A stretch of 64,000 nt of DNA. Source: Pseudorhodoferax sp. Leaf274. Lineage in GTDB: Bacteria > Pseudomonadota > Gammaproteobacteria > Burkholderiales > Burkholderiaceae_C. The stretch is taken from assembly GCF_001422445.1 (NCBI RefSeq), contig NZ_LMNA01000025.1, positions 249,061 to 313,060 on the forward strand. Reading direction: 5' to 3'. Positions 7,949-15,584 of the stretch are shown here, piece by piece. The notes beneath the pieces were generated by a model that saw only the letters and a program-made list of their open reading frames with translations, searched no databases and was not told where the DNA came from. Both the position numbers and the translations under genes were made by a program. The stretch's first letter is position 1. Every line of letters begins with the position of its first letter.

Positions 7949-8941
7949 TCAGGCCGCGCGTGGCTCGATCAGCGTCACCAGGCTGCCCCACTGGCGCACG
8001 CGGATCGGCTGGGTGTCCACCAGGTCCTGCAGCACGCGCTGCGGCCGGTCGAGCGCGAACACGCCGAAGATGCGCAGGCGCGCGGCCTGCGGGTCCACGC
8101 GCAGCAGGCCGGCGTGGTAGGGGCGCAGCGCGTCGACCACCTCGCCGAGCGAGAGGTCGCGCGCGTCCAGCAGGCCTTCGGTCCAGGCCGCCTGCGCCGT
8201 GGCGTCGACCTGCGCCAGCACGCGCACGCGGGTGGCGTCGAACACCGCGCCCATGCCTTCCTCCAGCGTTTCGGCCGCACCGCTGCGCGGCACCAGGTGC
8301 AGCCCCTGGGCCAGTGCGGTCGCGCGGGTGCAGCCGTCCTCCTGGCGCACCAGCAGCCGCGTGCCCCAGGCCTGGACGCGGCCTTGCGCCGTCTGCACGG
8401 CGAACGGGCGGCCGGTCGGGTCGTCGGCAACCTGCACCAGGATTTCGCCCGCGCGCAGCAGCACCACCCGTTCGCCGGCCGCGAAATGCATGTCGACGGC
8501 GGAACGGGCGTTGAGCGTGAGCTCGCTGCCATCGGGCAGCACGGCGGTGCGGCGCTCGCCGGTGGCGGTGCGCAGCTGCGCGGCCAGGGTCTGCAGCGGT
8601 GTGTGGCGGTTGACGAGCGCTGCCGCCGCACAGGCGGCGACGGCGGCCGCCCCGCCGCCCAGCACCGCGCGGCGGCCACGGCGTGACGGCCCGGCCGCCA
8701 GCGCCTGCAAGGCCGAGGCGGCCTGCCCCGGCTGCTGCTGCTCGGCCGCGCGGATGCGGGCCAGCGGCGCGGCAAGCAGGCGCTCGGCCGCCTGCAGCCG
8801 ATCCCAGGCGGCGCGGTGCGCCGCGTCGGCGGCGAGCCAGCGCGCGAACGCACCCTGCATCTGCGCGTCGGCACGGGGCGACTGCAGCCGCACGGCCCAA
8901 TCGGCGGCGGCGGCCAGCGCGGGATCGGCGGCCAGGCTCAC
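7949..8941 (-). CDS. FecR-family anti-sigma/sigma regulator
   Basis: A 330-residue inner membrane signal relay. The cytoplasmic N-terminal FecR_N region (DPALAAAADWAVRLQS through WLAADAAHRAAWDR) binds the sigma factor. One membrane span follows a RRGRRAV stretch (about 103-125). The periplasmic FecR domain contains LPDGSELTLNARSAVD and GEILVQVADD, and a C-terminal STN-contacting region follows. It relays siderophore occupancy from the TonB receptor to the FecI-like sigma factor. The start is a GTG at 8941, chosen because it gives the standard family N-terminus; it lies 73 bases after the sigma gene stop. Confidence 0.9.
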   Translation of the reverse strand: MSLAADPALAAAADWAVRLQSPRADAQMQGAFARWLAADAAHRAAWDRLQAAERLLAAPLARIRAAEQQQPGQAASALQALAAGPSRRGRRAVLGGGAAAVAACAAAALVNRHTPLQTLAAQLRTATGERRTAVLPDGSELTLNARSAVDMHFAAGERVVLLRAGEILVQVADDPTGRPFAVQTAQGRVQAWGTRLLVRQEDGCTRATALAQGLHLVPRSGAAETLEEGMGAVFDATRVRVLAQVDATAQAAWTEGLLDARDLSLGEVVDALRPYHAGLLRVDPQAARLRIFGVFALDRPQRVLQDLVDTQPIRVRQWGSLVTLIEPRAA

Positions 8942-8945
8942 CGGT

Positions 8946-8984
8946 GCCCCCGCCGGCCTGCGGGCCGCCCCGCCATGCGGGGGC
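8946..8984. repeat. Inverted repeat between fecI-like and fecR-like genes
   Basis: GCCCCCGC and GCGGGGGC form a perfect 8-bp inverted pair enclosing 23 bases, directly before the GTG start of the fecR-like gene. It could moderate translation or read-through between sigma factor and regulator. No U-tract follows, so it is not a standard terminator. Confidence 0.3.
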
Positions 8985-9014
8985 GTGCCGGCGTGAAGCG
9001 CCCAGGCCCACGGT

Positions 9015-9530
9015 TCAAGGGACCACCTGCGCTTCCTGCAGCGCCAGGTGCAGCAGTGCCTGGCGCATGTAGCGCTCGATGGTCGCCAGCGACATGCCCA
9101 TGTGCCGCGCGATGTCGGGATACGTCAGGCCCTCCAGCCGGCTCAGCAGGAAGGCCTGCCGCACCTTGGGCGGCAGCGCGCCCAGGTGCTGGTCCAGCAC
9201 CGCCAGCGCCTCGCGTACGGCGGCCAGCGTTTCGGCCGAGCAGGCCATCTCGTCGCTGCAGCTCACGGCCAGGGCCTGCAGGTAGGCCTGCTCCAGCTCG
9301 CGCCGGCGCCAGAAGCTGTACAGCACGCGCTGCGCCAAGGTGGTGAGGAAGGCCCGCGGCTCCTCGATGCGCAGGGTCTGCGCCTTGGGCAGGAGGCGCA
9401 GGAAGGTGTCGTGCGCGAGGTCGGCGGCCTGGTGCGGGCAACGCAACCGCCGCTGCAGCCACAGGCGCAACCAGCCGTGGTGTTCCACGTACAGCGCGTG
9501 CAGCGGATGGGGCGGTTGCGGATTGGACAC
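9015..9530 (-). CDS. ECF sigma factor, FecI type
   Basis: A 171-residue extracytoplasmic-function sigma factor. Region 2 carries ADLAHDTFLRLL and EPRAFLTTLAQRVLYSFWRR. Region 4 has LPPKVRQAFLLSRLEGLTYPDIA followed by MGMSLATIERYMRQA, the helix-turn-helix for the -35 element. These are typical of the iron-starvation FecI group. The start is a GTG at 9530; an out-of-frame ATG lies just before it. A Fur box begins 11 bases upstream. It should transcribe the TonB receptor unit when FecR signals that siderophore is bound. Confidence 0.92.
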   Translation of the reverse strand: MSNPQPPHPLHALYVEHHGWLRLWLQRRLRCPHQAADLAHDTFLRLLPKAQTLRIEEPRAFLTTLAQRVLYSFWRRRELEQAYLQALAVSCSDEMACSAETLAAVREALAVLDQHLGALPPKVRQAFLLSRLEGLTYPDIARHMGMSLATIERYMRQALLHLALQEAQVVP

Positions 9531-9540
9531 GGCGGCAATG

Positions 9541-9559
9541 AATGAGAACTCTTCTTATT
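9541..9559. promoter_or_regulatory. Fur box upstream of the FecI-like sigma gene
   Basis: AATGAGAACTCTTCTTATT matches the classical 19-bp Fur inverted repeat (AATGAGAAnnnTTCTCATT type) at about 15 positions and is itself a near-palindrome. It lies 11-29 bases before the GTG start. Binding of Fe-Fur here would repress the sigma factor, and through it the receptor, when iron is plentiful. Confidence 0.75.
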
Positions 9560-9591
9560 CTATGGGCCAGTGCCGGGCGCGCCGCGGAAAC

Positions 9592-9617
9592 AAAAAAGCC
9601 GGGCACGCGGCCCGGCT
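9592..9617 (-). terminator. Rho-independent terminator of the OmpA-like gene
   Basis: On the minus strand GCCGGGC-CGCGT-GCCCGGC forms a perfect 7-bp stem followed by TTTTTT. It sits about 20 bases after the stop of the OmpA-like gene (9638) and separates it from the sigma factor unit. Confidence 0.85.
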
Positions 9618-9637
9618 GGGTGGGAGCGGAGCGCCCG

Positions 9638-10162
9638 TCAGTCCACCAGGCGCAGTTCCACGCGGCGGGCTTCCTGGTCGGAGCCCGAGCCGGTCGAGAT
9701 TTCGGGCTTGCGCAGCGCGATGCGCGAGGCGTCGATACCGGCGGCGACCAGCGCGGCGCGGACCGACAGTGCGCGCTGCTTGGCCAGCTCGGCGTTGCGG
9801 GCGGCGTCGCCGGTCTCGTCGTGGAAGCCCGACAGCACGATCTTGCGCGCCGGCGCGGCGGCCAGCGCCTGGGCCACGGCGGCGATGGCCGGTGCGGCCT
9901 CGGCCGGCAGTGCGGATTCACCGGTGCCGAAGTACAGCGTGGCGGCCAGGTCGCCGGCCAGCGGCGCTTCGATCAGCACGATCTCCTCGACGAGCAGCAC
10001 GGCGGCCGGTGCGACCACCGCGGCGGCGGGCGCCGGCGCCTCGATGCTTTGCAGCTGGCGCACCACCATGGCGCTGACCGTGCTGATGACCACCAGGGCC
10101 ACGACGCCGAAGGTGATCCACAGACCCACGCGCGTGGTGTCGTCCTTGTCTTCCTGGTACAT
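9638..10162 (-). CDS. OmpA-like domain protein with N-terminal membrane anchor
   Basis: A 174-residue protein. One transmembrane helix (about residues 13-34, GLWITFGVVALVVISTVSAM) anchors it in the inner membrane. An Ala/Pro/Val-rich linker leads to a C-terminal OmpA/MotB-type domain (about 75-174) with TLYFGTGESALP, a strand typical of peptidoglycan binders, and IVLSGFHDETGDAARNAELAKQRA. Many relatives occur in Comamonadaceae. A peptidoglycan-binding role is likely; no partner is encoded next to it. It is monocistronic, closed by a strong terminator. Confidence 0.82.
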   Translation of the reverse strand: MYQEDKDDTTRVGLWITFGVVALVVISTVSAMVVRQLQSIEAPAPAAAVVAPAAVLLVEEIVLIEAPLAGDLAATLYFGTGESALPAEAAPAIAAVAQALAAAPARKIVLSGFHDETGDAARNAELAKQRALSVRAALVAAGIDASRIALRKPEISTGSGSDQEARRVELRLVD

Positions 10163-10223
10163 GCTCAGAGTTCCTCGTCCGGATTGGTTTGCAAACAGCC
10201 GGCGATTCTAGACGGACGTGTAT

Positions 10224-10895
10224 TCACCAACTGGCGCCGAACTGGCGCCGCAACCCGTCGATCTGCCCCGCATCCAGCGGCGGGGGCTGCACCAGCAGCC
10301 ACAGCCGCGCGGTCTCCTCGAGTTCCTCCAGCGTGGCCATGGCCGCGGCCGGGCTGTCGTGCCAGACGTTGGGGCCCAACCGCGCCAGCATCACGGCGCG
10401 GATCGGCCGGCCTTGCTGCTGGTAGCGGGCGATGGCATCGGCCACGGCCTCGGCGGCCTCGGGCGCGCCCGGGCGGTGGTAGGCGATGTGCGGCACGCGC
10501 CCGACCTTCATGACGAAGTACGGCGTGATCGGCGGCAGCAGCTCGGCGGCCTGCTCGTCGCGCAACGAGCAGGCCACGAGGTGGGTGCTGTGCGTGTGGA
10601 CGATGCAGCGCGCGGGCTGGGCCGTGGAGGCGCTGGCTCCGTAGATGCGCCGGTGCAGGACGATGGTCTTGCTGGCGCGGTCGCCGCCGGTCTGCCTTCC
10701 CTCTTCGTCGAGCCGGGCCAGGCGCGCCGGATCGAGCAAGCCGAGGCAGGCATCGGTCGGCGTGATCAGGTAGCCGTCGGCCAGGCGCACGCTGATGTTG
10801 CCGGCCGTGGCGTGCACGTAGCCGCGCGCGAACAGGCTGGCGCCCACGCGCACGATCTCGGTGCGGGCCGTGGCCTCGTCCAGGAAGGCCGTCAT
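10224..10895 (-). CDS. otnC: 3-oxo-tetronate 4-phosphate decarboxylase (class II aldolase family)
   Basis: A 223-residue class II aldolase/adducin-fold enzyme. The zinc site is visible as HTHSTH (conserved His pair) with the late H of HIAYHRPG; GNISVR is the typical N-terminal substrate loop. The family member OtnC decarboxylates 3-oxo-tetronate 4-phosphate to dihydroxyacetone phosphate. The ATG at 10895 overlaps the stop of the upstream kinase by four bases, so the two are translationally coupled. The neighbouring OtnK-type kinase supports OtnC over fuculose-phosphate aldolase. The usual tetronate dehydrogenase and isomerase genes are not next to it. Confidence 0.88.
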   Translation of the reverse strand: MTAFLDEATARTEIVRVGASLFARGYVHATAGNISVRLADGYLITPTDACLGLLDPARLARLDEEGRQTGGDRASKTIVLHRRIYGASASTAQPARCIVHTHSTHLVACSLRDEQAAELLPPITPYFVMKVGRVPHIAYHRPGAPEAAEAVADAIARYQQQGRPIRAVMLARLGPNVWHDSPAAAMATLEELEETARLWLLVQPPPLDAGQIDGLRRQFGASW

Positions 10896-12169
10896 CGCCC
10901 GGCGAACGCCCTGGTGAAGAAATCCGGCGTGCCGAAGTTGCCCGATTTGAGCGTGATGTGCAGCCCCTGCGGCGCGGCCGGGCTCAGTGCATGGCACCAG
11001 GGCACGCCAGGGTCGATCTGCGCGCCGATGCGCATCTGCGCGATCTCCAGGGCCTGCACGCACGCGCCCGAGGTCTCGCCGCCGGCCACGACCAGCTGGC
11101 GCACGCCGAGTTCGACCAGGCCGCGCGCGATGCCCGCGATGGTCTGCTCGACCATGGCGCCGGCCTGTTCCACACCCAGGCGGCCCTGGATGGCGCGCAC
11201 CGCCGCCGGCTCGGCCGAGGAATAGACCAGCACGGGGCCGGCTTGCGCGTTCGCCAGTCGCTCCCTGGCCCAGGCCAGTGCCTCGCCGCGCACGTCGGCA
11301 CCGTCGGCGATGCGCAGCGGGTCGATGGCCAGCGCGGGCCGGCCCGTGGCGATGAACTCGGCCACCTGGCGGTTGGTCGCGACCGAGCAACTGCCCGAGA
11401 CCACCGCCTGCAGGCCCCCGGGCGGCGGCAGCGCGGCAGCCTGCGAGTCGGGCGCGATGCCGAAATTGGCCGGCAGGCCGATGGCCACGCCCGAGCCGGC
11501 CGTGACCAGCGGCATGCCCTTGAGCGCGGCACCGAGCGCGACGAGGTCGGCGTTGGCCAGCGCGTCGACCACGGCGATGCCCACGCCCTCGGCCTGCAAG
11601 GCCGCGAACCGCGCGCGGATCGCGTCCGCCCCCTGTGCCACGGCCTGGTAATCCACCAGGCCGACCTTGTGCCGGGTCTGCGGCTGCAGCACGCGCACGA
11701 GGTTGGGGTCGGTCATGGGCGTCAGCGGGTGGTCCTGCATGCCCGACTCGTTGAGCAGCACGTCGCCTGCGAACAGGTAGCCCTTGAACACGGTGCGCTT
11801 GTTGTCCGGGAAGGCCGGCGTGGCGACCGTGAAGCCGGTGCCCAGCGCCTGCATCAGCGCGTCGGTCACCGGGCCGATGTTGCCTTGGGGCGTGCTGTCG
11901 AAGGTCGAGCAGTACTTGAAGTAGATCTGCCCGGCCCCCTGCTCCTGCAGCCATTGCAGCGCGGCCAGCGACTGGGCCACGGCCTCGGCCGGCGCGATGG
12001 TGCGGCTCTTGAGCGCGACCACCACCGCGTCGGCCTGCGCATCGAGCGGCGAGCCGGGCACGCCGATGGTCTGCACCACGCGCATGCCTGCGCGCACGAG
12101 GTTGTTGGCCAGGTCGGTGGCGCCCGTGAAGTCGTCGGCGATGCAGCCCAGCAGCAGTGAGGGTTTCAT
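10892..12169 (-). CDS. otnK: 3-oxo-tetronate kinase (DUF1537/OtnK)
   Basis: A 425-residue four-carbon acid sugar kinase. The N-terminal DUF1537 domain opens with LGCIADDFTGATDLANNLVRAGM, the family signature, and contains KYCSTFDSTPQGNIGP. The C-terminal nucleotide-binding domain has VVAGGETSGAC and LKSGNFG. It phosphorylates 3-oxo-tetronate with ATP, supplying the substrate of the downstream decarboxylase in D-threonate or L-erythronate breakdown. It overlaps otnC by four bases. No regulator or transporter is adjacent, so the pathway is only partly present here. Confidence 0.92.
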   Translation of the reverse strand: MKPSLLLGCIADDFTGATDLANNLVRAGMRVVQTIGVPGSPLDAQADAVVVALKSRTIAPAEAVAQSLAALQWLQEQGAGQIYFKYCSTFDSTPQGNIGPVTDALMQALGTGFTVATPAFPDNKRTVFKGYLFAGDVLLNESGMQDHPLTPMTDPNLVRVLQPQTRHKVGLVDYQAVAQGADAIRARFAALQAEGVGIAVVDALANADLVALGAALKGMPLVTAGSGVAIGLPANFGIAPDSQAAALPPPGGLQAVVSGSCSVATNRQVAEFIATGRPALAIDPLRIADGADVRGEALAWARERLANAQAGPVLVYSSAEPAAVRAIQGRLGVEQAGAMVEQTIAGIARGLVELGVRQLVVAGGETSGACVQALEIAQMRIGAQIDPGVPWCHALSPAAPQGLHITLKSGNFGTPDFFTRAFAGR

Positions 12170-12230
12170 GGTGCGCCGATGGTACTGGCCGGCCCCATCG
12201 GCGCCGCCCGGGGAAAGCCCCTGCCCAGCC

Positions 12231-14228
12231 CTACCCCGCCCGCCGCTGCCCCGCCAGCCGGCGCACCACGGTGGCCAGCTGGTCGATCTCGCCGAAGGTG
12301 TTGTAGAACGCCAGCGAGGGCCGCACCGTGGTCTCCACGCCGAAGCGGCGCAGGATGGGCTGGGCGCAGTGGTGGCCGGTGCGCACGGCGATGCCCTCCT
12401 CGTTGAGCGCCTTGCCCACCTCTTCGGTGCTGTAGCCGTGGAGCACGAACGACATCACGCTGGCCTTCTCGGCGGCCGTGCCGATCAGGCGCACGCCCGG
12501 GATCTCGCGCAGCCGCTCCATGCCGTAGACCAGCAGCTCGTGCTCGTAGCGCGCGATGTTCTCGATGCCGACCCGGTTCACGTAGTCGATGGCCGCGCCC
12601 AGGCCCACCGCGTCGGCGATGTTGCCCGTGCCGGCCTCGAACTTGTTCGGGATCGGCTGGAACACGGTCTTCTCGAAGGTCACGTCGGCGATCATGTTGC
12701 CGCCGCCCTGCCACGGGGGCATGTCCTCGAGCACCTCGCGCTTGCCCCAGACCACGCCGATGCCGGTGGGCCCGAACACCTTGTGGCCGGAGAACACGAA
12801 GAAGTCGGCGCCGATGTCCTGCACGTCCACGCGCATGTGCGAGACCGACTGCGCGCCGTCCACCAGCGCCTTGGCGCCGGCGCGGTGCGCCAGTTCCACG
12901 ATCTCCTTGACCGGCACCACGGTGCCGAGCGCGTTGGAGACCTGGGTCACGGCGACGATTCTGGTGCGGTCGTTGAGCAGCTTGCGGTATTCGTCCAGCA
13001 GCACCTGGCCCGAGTCGTCGACCGGGATCACGCGCAGCTTGGCGCCCTTGGCGGCGGCCAGCTGCTGCCAGGGCACGATGTTGGCGTGGTGCTCCAGGTT
13101 GGAGACGATGATCTCGTCGCCCTCGCCCACGTGCTGGCCACCCCAGCTCTTGGCCACCAGGTTGATGGCCTCGGTGGTGCCGCGCACGAAGATGACCTCG
13201 TCCACGTCGGGCGCGTTGATGAACTTCTGCACGCGCTGGCGGGCGCCTTCGTAGGCGTCCGTGGCGCGCGCCGCGAGCGCGTGCGCGGCGCGGTGGATGT
13301 TGGAGTTCTCGTGTTCGTAGAAGTACGCGATGCGGTCGATCACCGACTGGGGCTTGTGCGTCGTCGCCGCGTTGTCGAACCACACCAGTTGCCGGCCGTT
13401 GACACGTTCCTGCAGGATGGGGAAGTCGCGCCGCACGGCGTTGACGTCAAACGCCGGATGGCGGCCCGCATCGGCCTGCGGCACCGCACCGTGGGGTGCG
13501 GGCTTGGCTGGCGTCACGTAGCCGCTGGGCAGCACGACGGCATCGACGAAGTAGAACTTCGGCTCGGTGGACGGCGTGGTCTGCGGCGTGGCGGTGCCTG
13601 CCACCGGGGCGGTGGCTCGCGGCGCGCTGGGCGCTGCGAACGGTGCGCGGGCCAGGCCGTCCAGCGGGTCGGCCGAGGGCCTGGCATCCGCGCCCACGCC
13701 GCCGGCCGAAGGCACGCCATGGCCGGGGCTCAGGAAGTAGAACGGCGCAGCGCCGCTGGCCGGGTGCGTTGCGGCCTGCTGGGCGCTGGCGCCCGAGGCC
13801 TCGGGCACACCGAGCACGGCGCCGCCCAGGCGGGGCTCATAGGCCGGCAGCGCGCTGAAGACGGTGTCGGGCACCCCGTTGCCGGCCTGCGCATGCGGCA
13901 GCAAGGCCGGTGCGCGGTGCCCCAACGATGCCAGCGGCGTGGGCGAAGCCGGCAGCAGATTCACGCCGGGAATGATGCCCTGCGGAATCGGCGTGCCGGG
14001 CACCGACGGGCCGAAGCCCGCCGGGCTCACCAGCGGCGAACCGGGTGGCGCGATGTTCACGGGCGCCTGCACGCCGGCCGGCACGCCCGCCGAACCCAGC
14101 GCAGGCAGGGACGATGGGGGCGTGCCCGGCAGGGCTGCGAACAAGGCGTTGGCCATGCGCGCGAGCACCGCGGGATCGATCGGCGCCTCCGGCCCCACAC
14201 CCTGGGACGGCAGAGAAGCAATGGTCAT
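12231..14228 (-). CDS. Family 2A encapsulin cargo: cysteine desulfurase with long N-terminal targeting extension
   Basis: A 665-residue PLP enzyme. Residues about 262-660 form a SufS-type cysteine desulfurase with the PLP lysine K483 in SGHKVFGPTG and the persulfide cysteine C621 in RTGHHCAQP; it releases sulfur from L-cysteine as persulfide or elemental sulfur. Residues 1-258 are a low-complexity Pro/Ala/Gly-rich extension, about 250 residues longer than ordinary SufS. It carries spaced motifs (LPGTPPSS, APFYFLSPGHG and KFYFVDAVVLPSGY) of the type that targets cargo into family 2A encapsulins. It starts 14 bases after the shell gene stop. It is the terminal gene of the operon. Confidence 0.95.
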   Translation of the reverse strand: MTIASLPSQGVGPEAPIDPAVLARMANALFAALPGTPPSSLPALGSAGVPAGVQAPVNIAPPGSPLVSPAGFGPSVPGTPIPQGIIPGVNLLPASPTPLASLGHRAPALLPHAQAGNGVPDTVFSALPAYEPRLGGAVLGVPEASGASAQQAATHPASGAAPFYFLSPGHGVPSAGGVGADARPSADPLDGLARAPFAAPSAPRATAPVAGTATPQTTPSTEPKFYFVDAVVLPSGYVTPAKPAPHGAVPQADAGRHPAFDVNAVRRDFPILQERVNGRQLVWFDNAATTHKPQSVIDRIAYFYEHENSNIHRAAHALAARATDAYEGARQRVQKFINAPDVDEVIFVRGTTEAINLVAKSWGGQHVGEGDEIIVSNLEHHANIVPWQQLAAAKGAKLRVIPVDDSGQVLLDEYRKLLNDRTRIVAVTQVSNALGTVVPVKEIVELAHRAGAKALVDGAQSVSHMRVDVQDIGADFFVFSGHKVFGPTGIGVVWGKREVLEDMPPWQGGGNMIADVTFEKTVFQPIPNKFEAGTGNIADAVGLGAAIDYVNRVGIENIARYEHELLVYGMERLREIPGVRLIGTAAEKASVMSFVLHGYSTEEVGKALNEEGIAVRTGHHCAQPILRRFGVETTVRPSLAFYNTFGEIDQLATVVRRLAGQRRAG

Positions 14229-14242
14229 GAAACGCTACCCGT

Positions 14243-15181
14243 TCACTTGTAAGTGTCGAGCACGGAGTAGTCGTGGTAGCGGTTGATCTCCACGTCGTCC
14301 AGCACCGCGAGCGCGTCGGGCGTCAGAACCGCCAGCGAGCAGTACTGCGAGATCAGGTAGGAGGCGATGGCGTGGTTGTTGATGCCCATGAAGCGCACCG
14401 ACAGGCCGGGGCCCTGCTCGCCGGGCAGACCGGGCTGGAACAGGCCGACCACGCCCTGGCGCTTGTCGCCCACGCGCAGCAGGATGATCTTGCTCTTGCC
14501 GTCGGCCACGGGCACCTTGTCCGAGGGGATCAGCGGCACACCGCGCCAGGTGATGAACTGCGAGCCGAACAGGCTCACAGTGGGCGGCGGCGTGCCGCGG
14601 CGCGTGGCTTCGCGGCCGAAGGCGGCGATCGTCAGCGGGTGCGCCAGGAAGAAGGCCGGCTCTTTCCAGACCTTGGTCAGCAACTCGTCCAGGTCGTCGG
14701 GCGTGGGCGCGCCGCTCAAGGGAAAGATACGCTGCTCGTCCGTCACCTGGGCCAGCAGGCCATAGTCCGGGTTGTTGATGAGCTCGCTCTCCTGGTTCTC
14801 CTTGATCGTCTCGATCGTCAGGCGCAGCTGCTCCTTGATCTGGTCGTGCGGGCTGCTGTACAGGTCGGAGATGCGCGTGTGCACGTCCAGCACGGTGCTG
14901 ACCGCGTTCAGGAAGTACTCGCGCGGGTGCTCTTCGTAATCGACCCAGGTGCGCGGCAGCTGGTTCTCGGATTCCTTGGCCGTGCAGGTGACCTTGATGG
15001 CCTCGGGGTTCTTGACCTTGTTCAGGCGGTAGATGCCCGCCTCCACGGGCACCCACTGCAGCAGGTGCGTGAGCCAGCGGGGCGTGATCGTCGCCAGCTG
15101 GGGAACGGTCTTGGTGGCGTTGGCAAGTTGGCGTGCGGCGCCATCGCCCAGGGCGGTGGTGCCGCCTACGGTTGCAGTCAT
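14243..15181 (-). CDS. Family 2A encapsulin shell protein (SrpI-like)
   Basis: A 312-residue HK97-fold shell protein of the SrpI group that self-assembles into an icosahedral protein nanocompartment. Recognisable stretches include TITPRWLTHLLQWVPVEAGIYR, CTAKESENQLPRTWVDYEEHPREY and the C-terminal VEINRYHDYSVLDTYK. In characterised family 2A systems the shell encloses a cysteine desulfurase and stores crystalline elemental sulfur. A GGAG ribosome site precedes the ATG at 15181. The cargo gene follows directly, and rhodanese, serine acetyltransferase and a regulator precede it, giving a full operon. Confidence 0.95.
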   Translation of the reverse strand: MTATVGGTTALGDGAARQLANATKTVPQLATITPRWLTHLLQWVPVEAGIYRLNKVKNPEAIKVTCTAKESENQLPRTWVDYEEHPREYFLNAVSTVLDVHTRISDLYSSPHDQIKEQLRLTIETIKENQESELINNPDYGLLAQVTDEQRIFPLSGAPTPDDLDELLTKVWKEPAFFLAHPLTIAAFGREATRRGTPPPTVSLFGSQFITWRGVPLIPSDKVPVADGKSKIILLRVGDKRQGVVGLFQPGLPGEQGPGLSVRFMGINNHAIASYLISQYCSLAVLTPDALAVLDDVEINRYHDYSVLDTYK

Positions 15182-15242
15182 TCAAACTCCAGAGGTGTAC
15201 ACGGGAAGACGGCGGCCAGTGTCCGGCGCACCGCCGGCGGCC

Positions 15243-15581
15243 TCAACCGCCTATAGCCGCCAAGGCAGCCAGGGCCTCGTGGTGCGCACGCCGCACCGAG
15301 GCCACCTGCTCGCCGCGCGCCAGCAGCGAGGCGGGCGCCAGCTGCAGCGCCACGGCCAGCTTCTGCACGGTGAGGATGGACACGATCACGCGCCCGCGCT
15401 CGATCTCGCCCACGTAGCTGCGGTTCAGGTCCGACAGCGCGGCCAGGTGTTCCTGCGACCAGCCGCGCTGCTCGCGCAGCTGGCGCACGGCAATGCCGAA
15501 ATGCTCGACCAGGGTGCTCATGGGGGTGCCTTCGCCCTCGGCTGCGGAGCAGGCGCCTTCGGGCGGCGGGGTGGCGCGCAT
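15243..15581 (-). CDS. XRE-family helix-turn-helix regulator inside the encapsulin operon
   Basis: A 112-residue protein with a lambda-repressor-like HTH (about residues 27-85): REQRGWSQEHLAAL is the first helix pair and NRSYVGEIERG the recognition region. The short C-terminal tail shows no effector domain. The ATG at 15581 is three bases after the serine acetyltransferase stop; an internal ATG at 15521 gives a 92-residue version that begins at the HTH domain. Placed between the acetyltransferase and the shell gene, it probably controls this operon. The signal is unknown. Confidence 0.82.
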   Translation of the reverse strand: MRATPPPEGACSAAEGEGTPMSTLVEHFGIAVRQLREQRGWSQEHLAALSDLNRSYVGEIERGRVIVSILTVQKLAVALQLAPASLLARGEQVASVRRAHHEALAALAAIGG

Positions 15582-15584
15582 GGC

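Noticed and set aside
5017-8514. Very long plus-strand open frame opposite the TonB receptor and FecR genes
   Set aside because: Its translation is low-complexity Ala/Gly/Arg-rich, has no domain, and lies exactly antisense to clear genes; long antisense frames are expected at this GC content.
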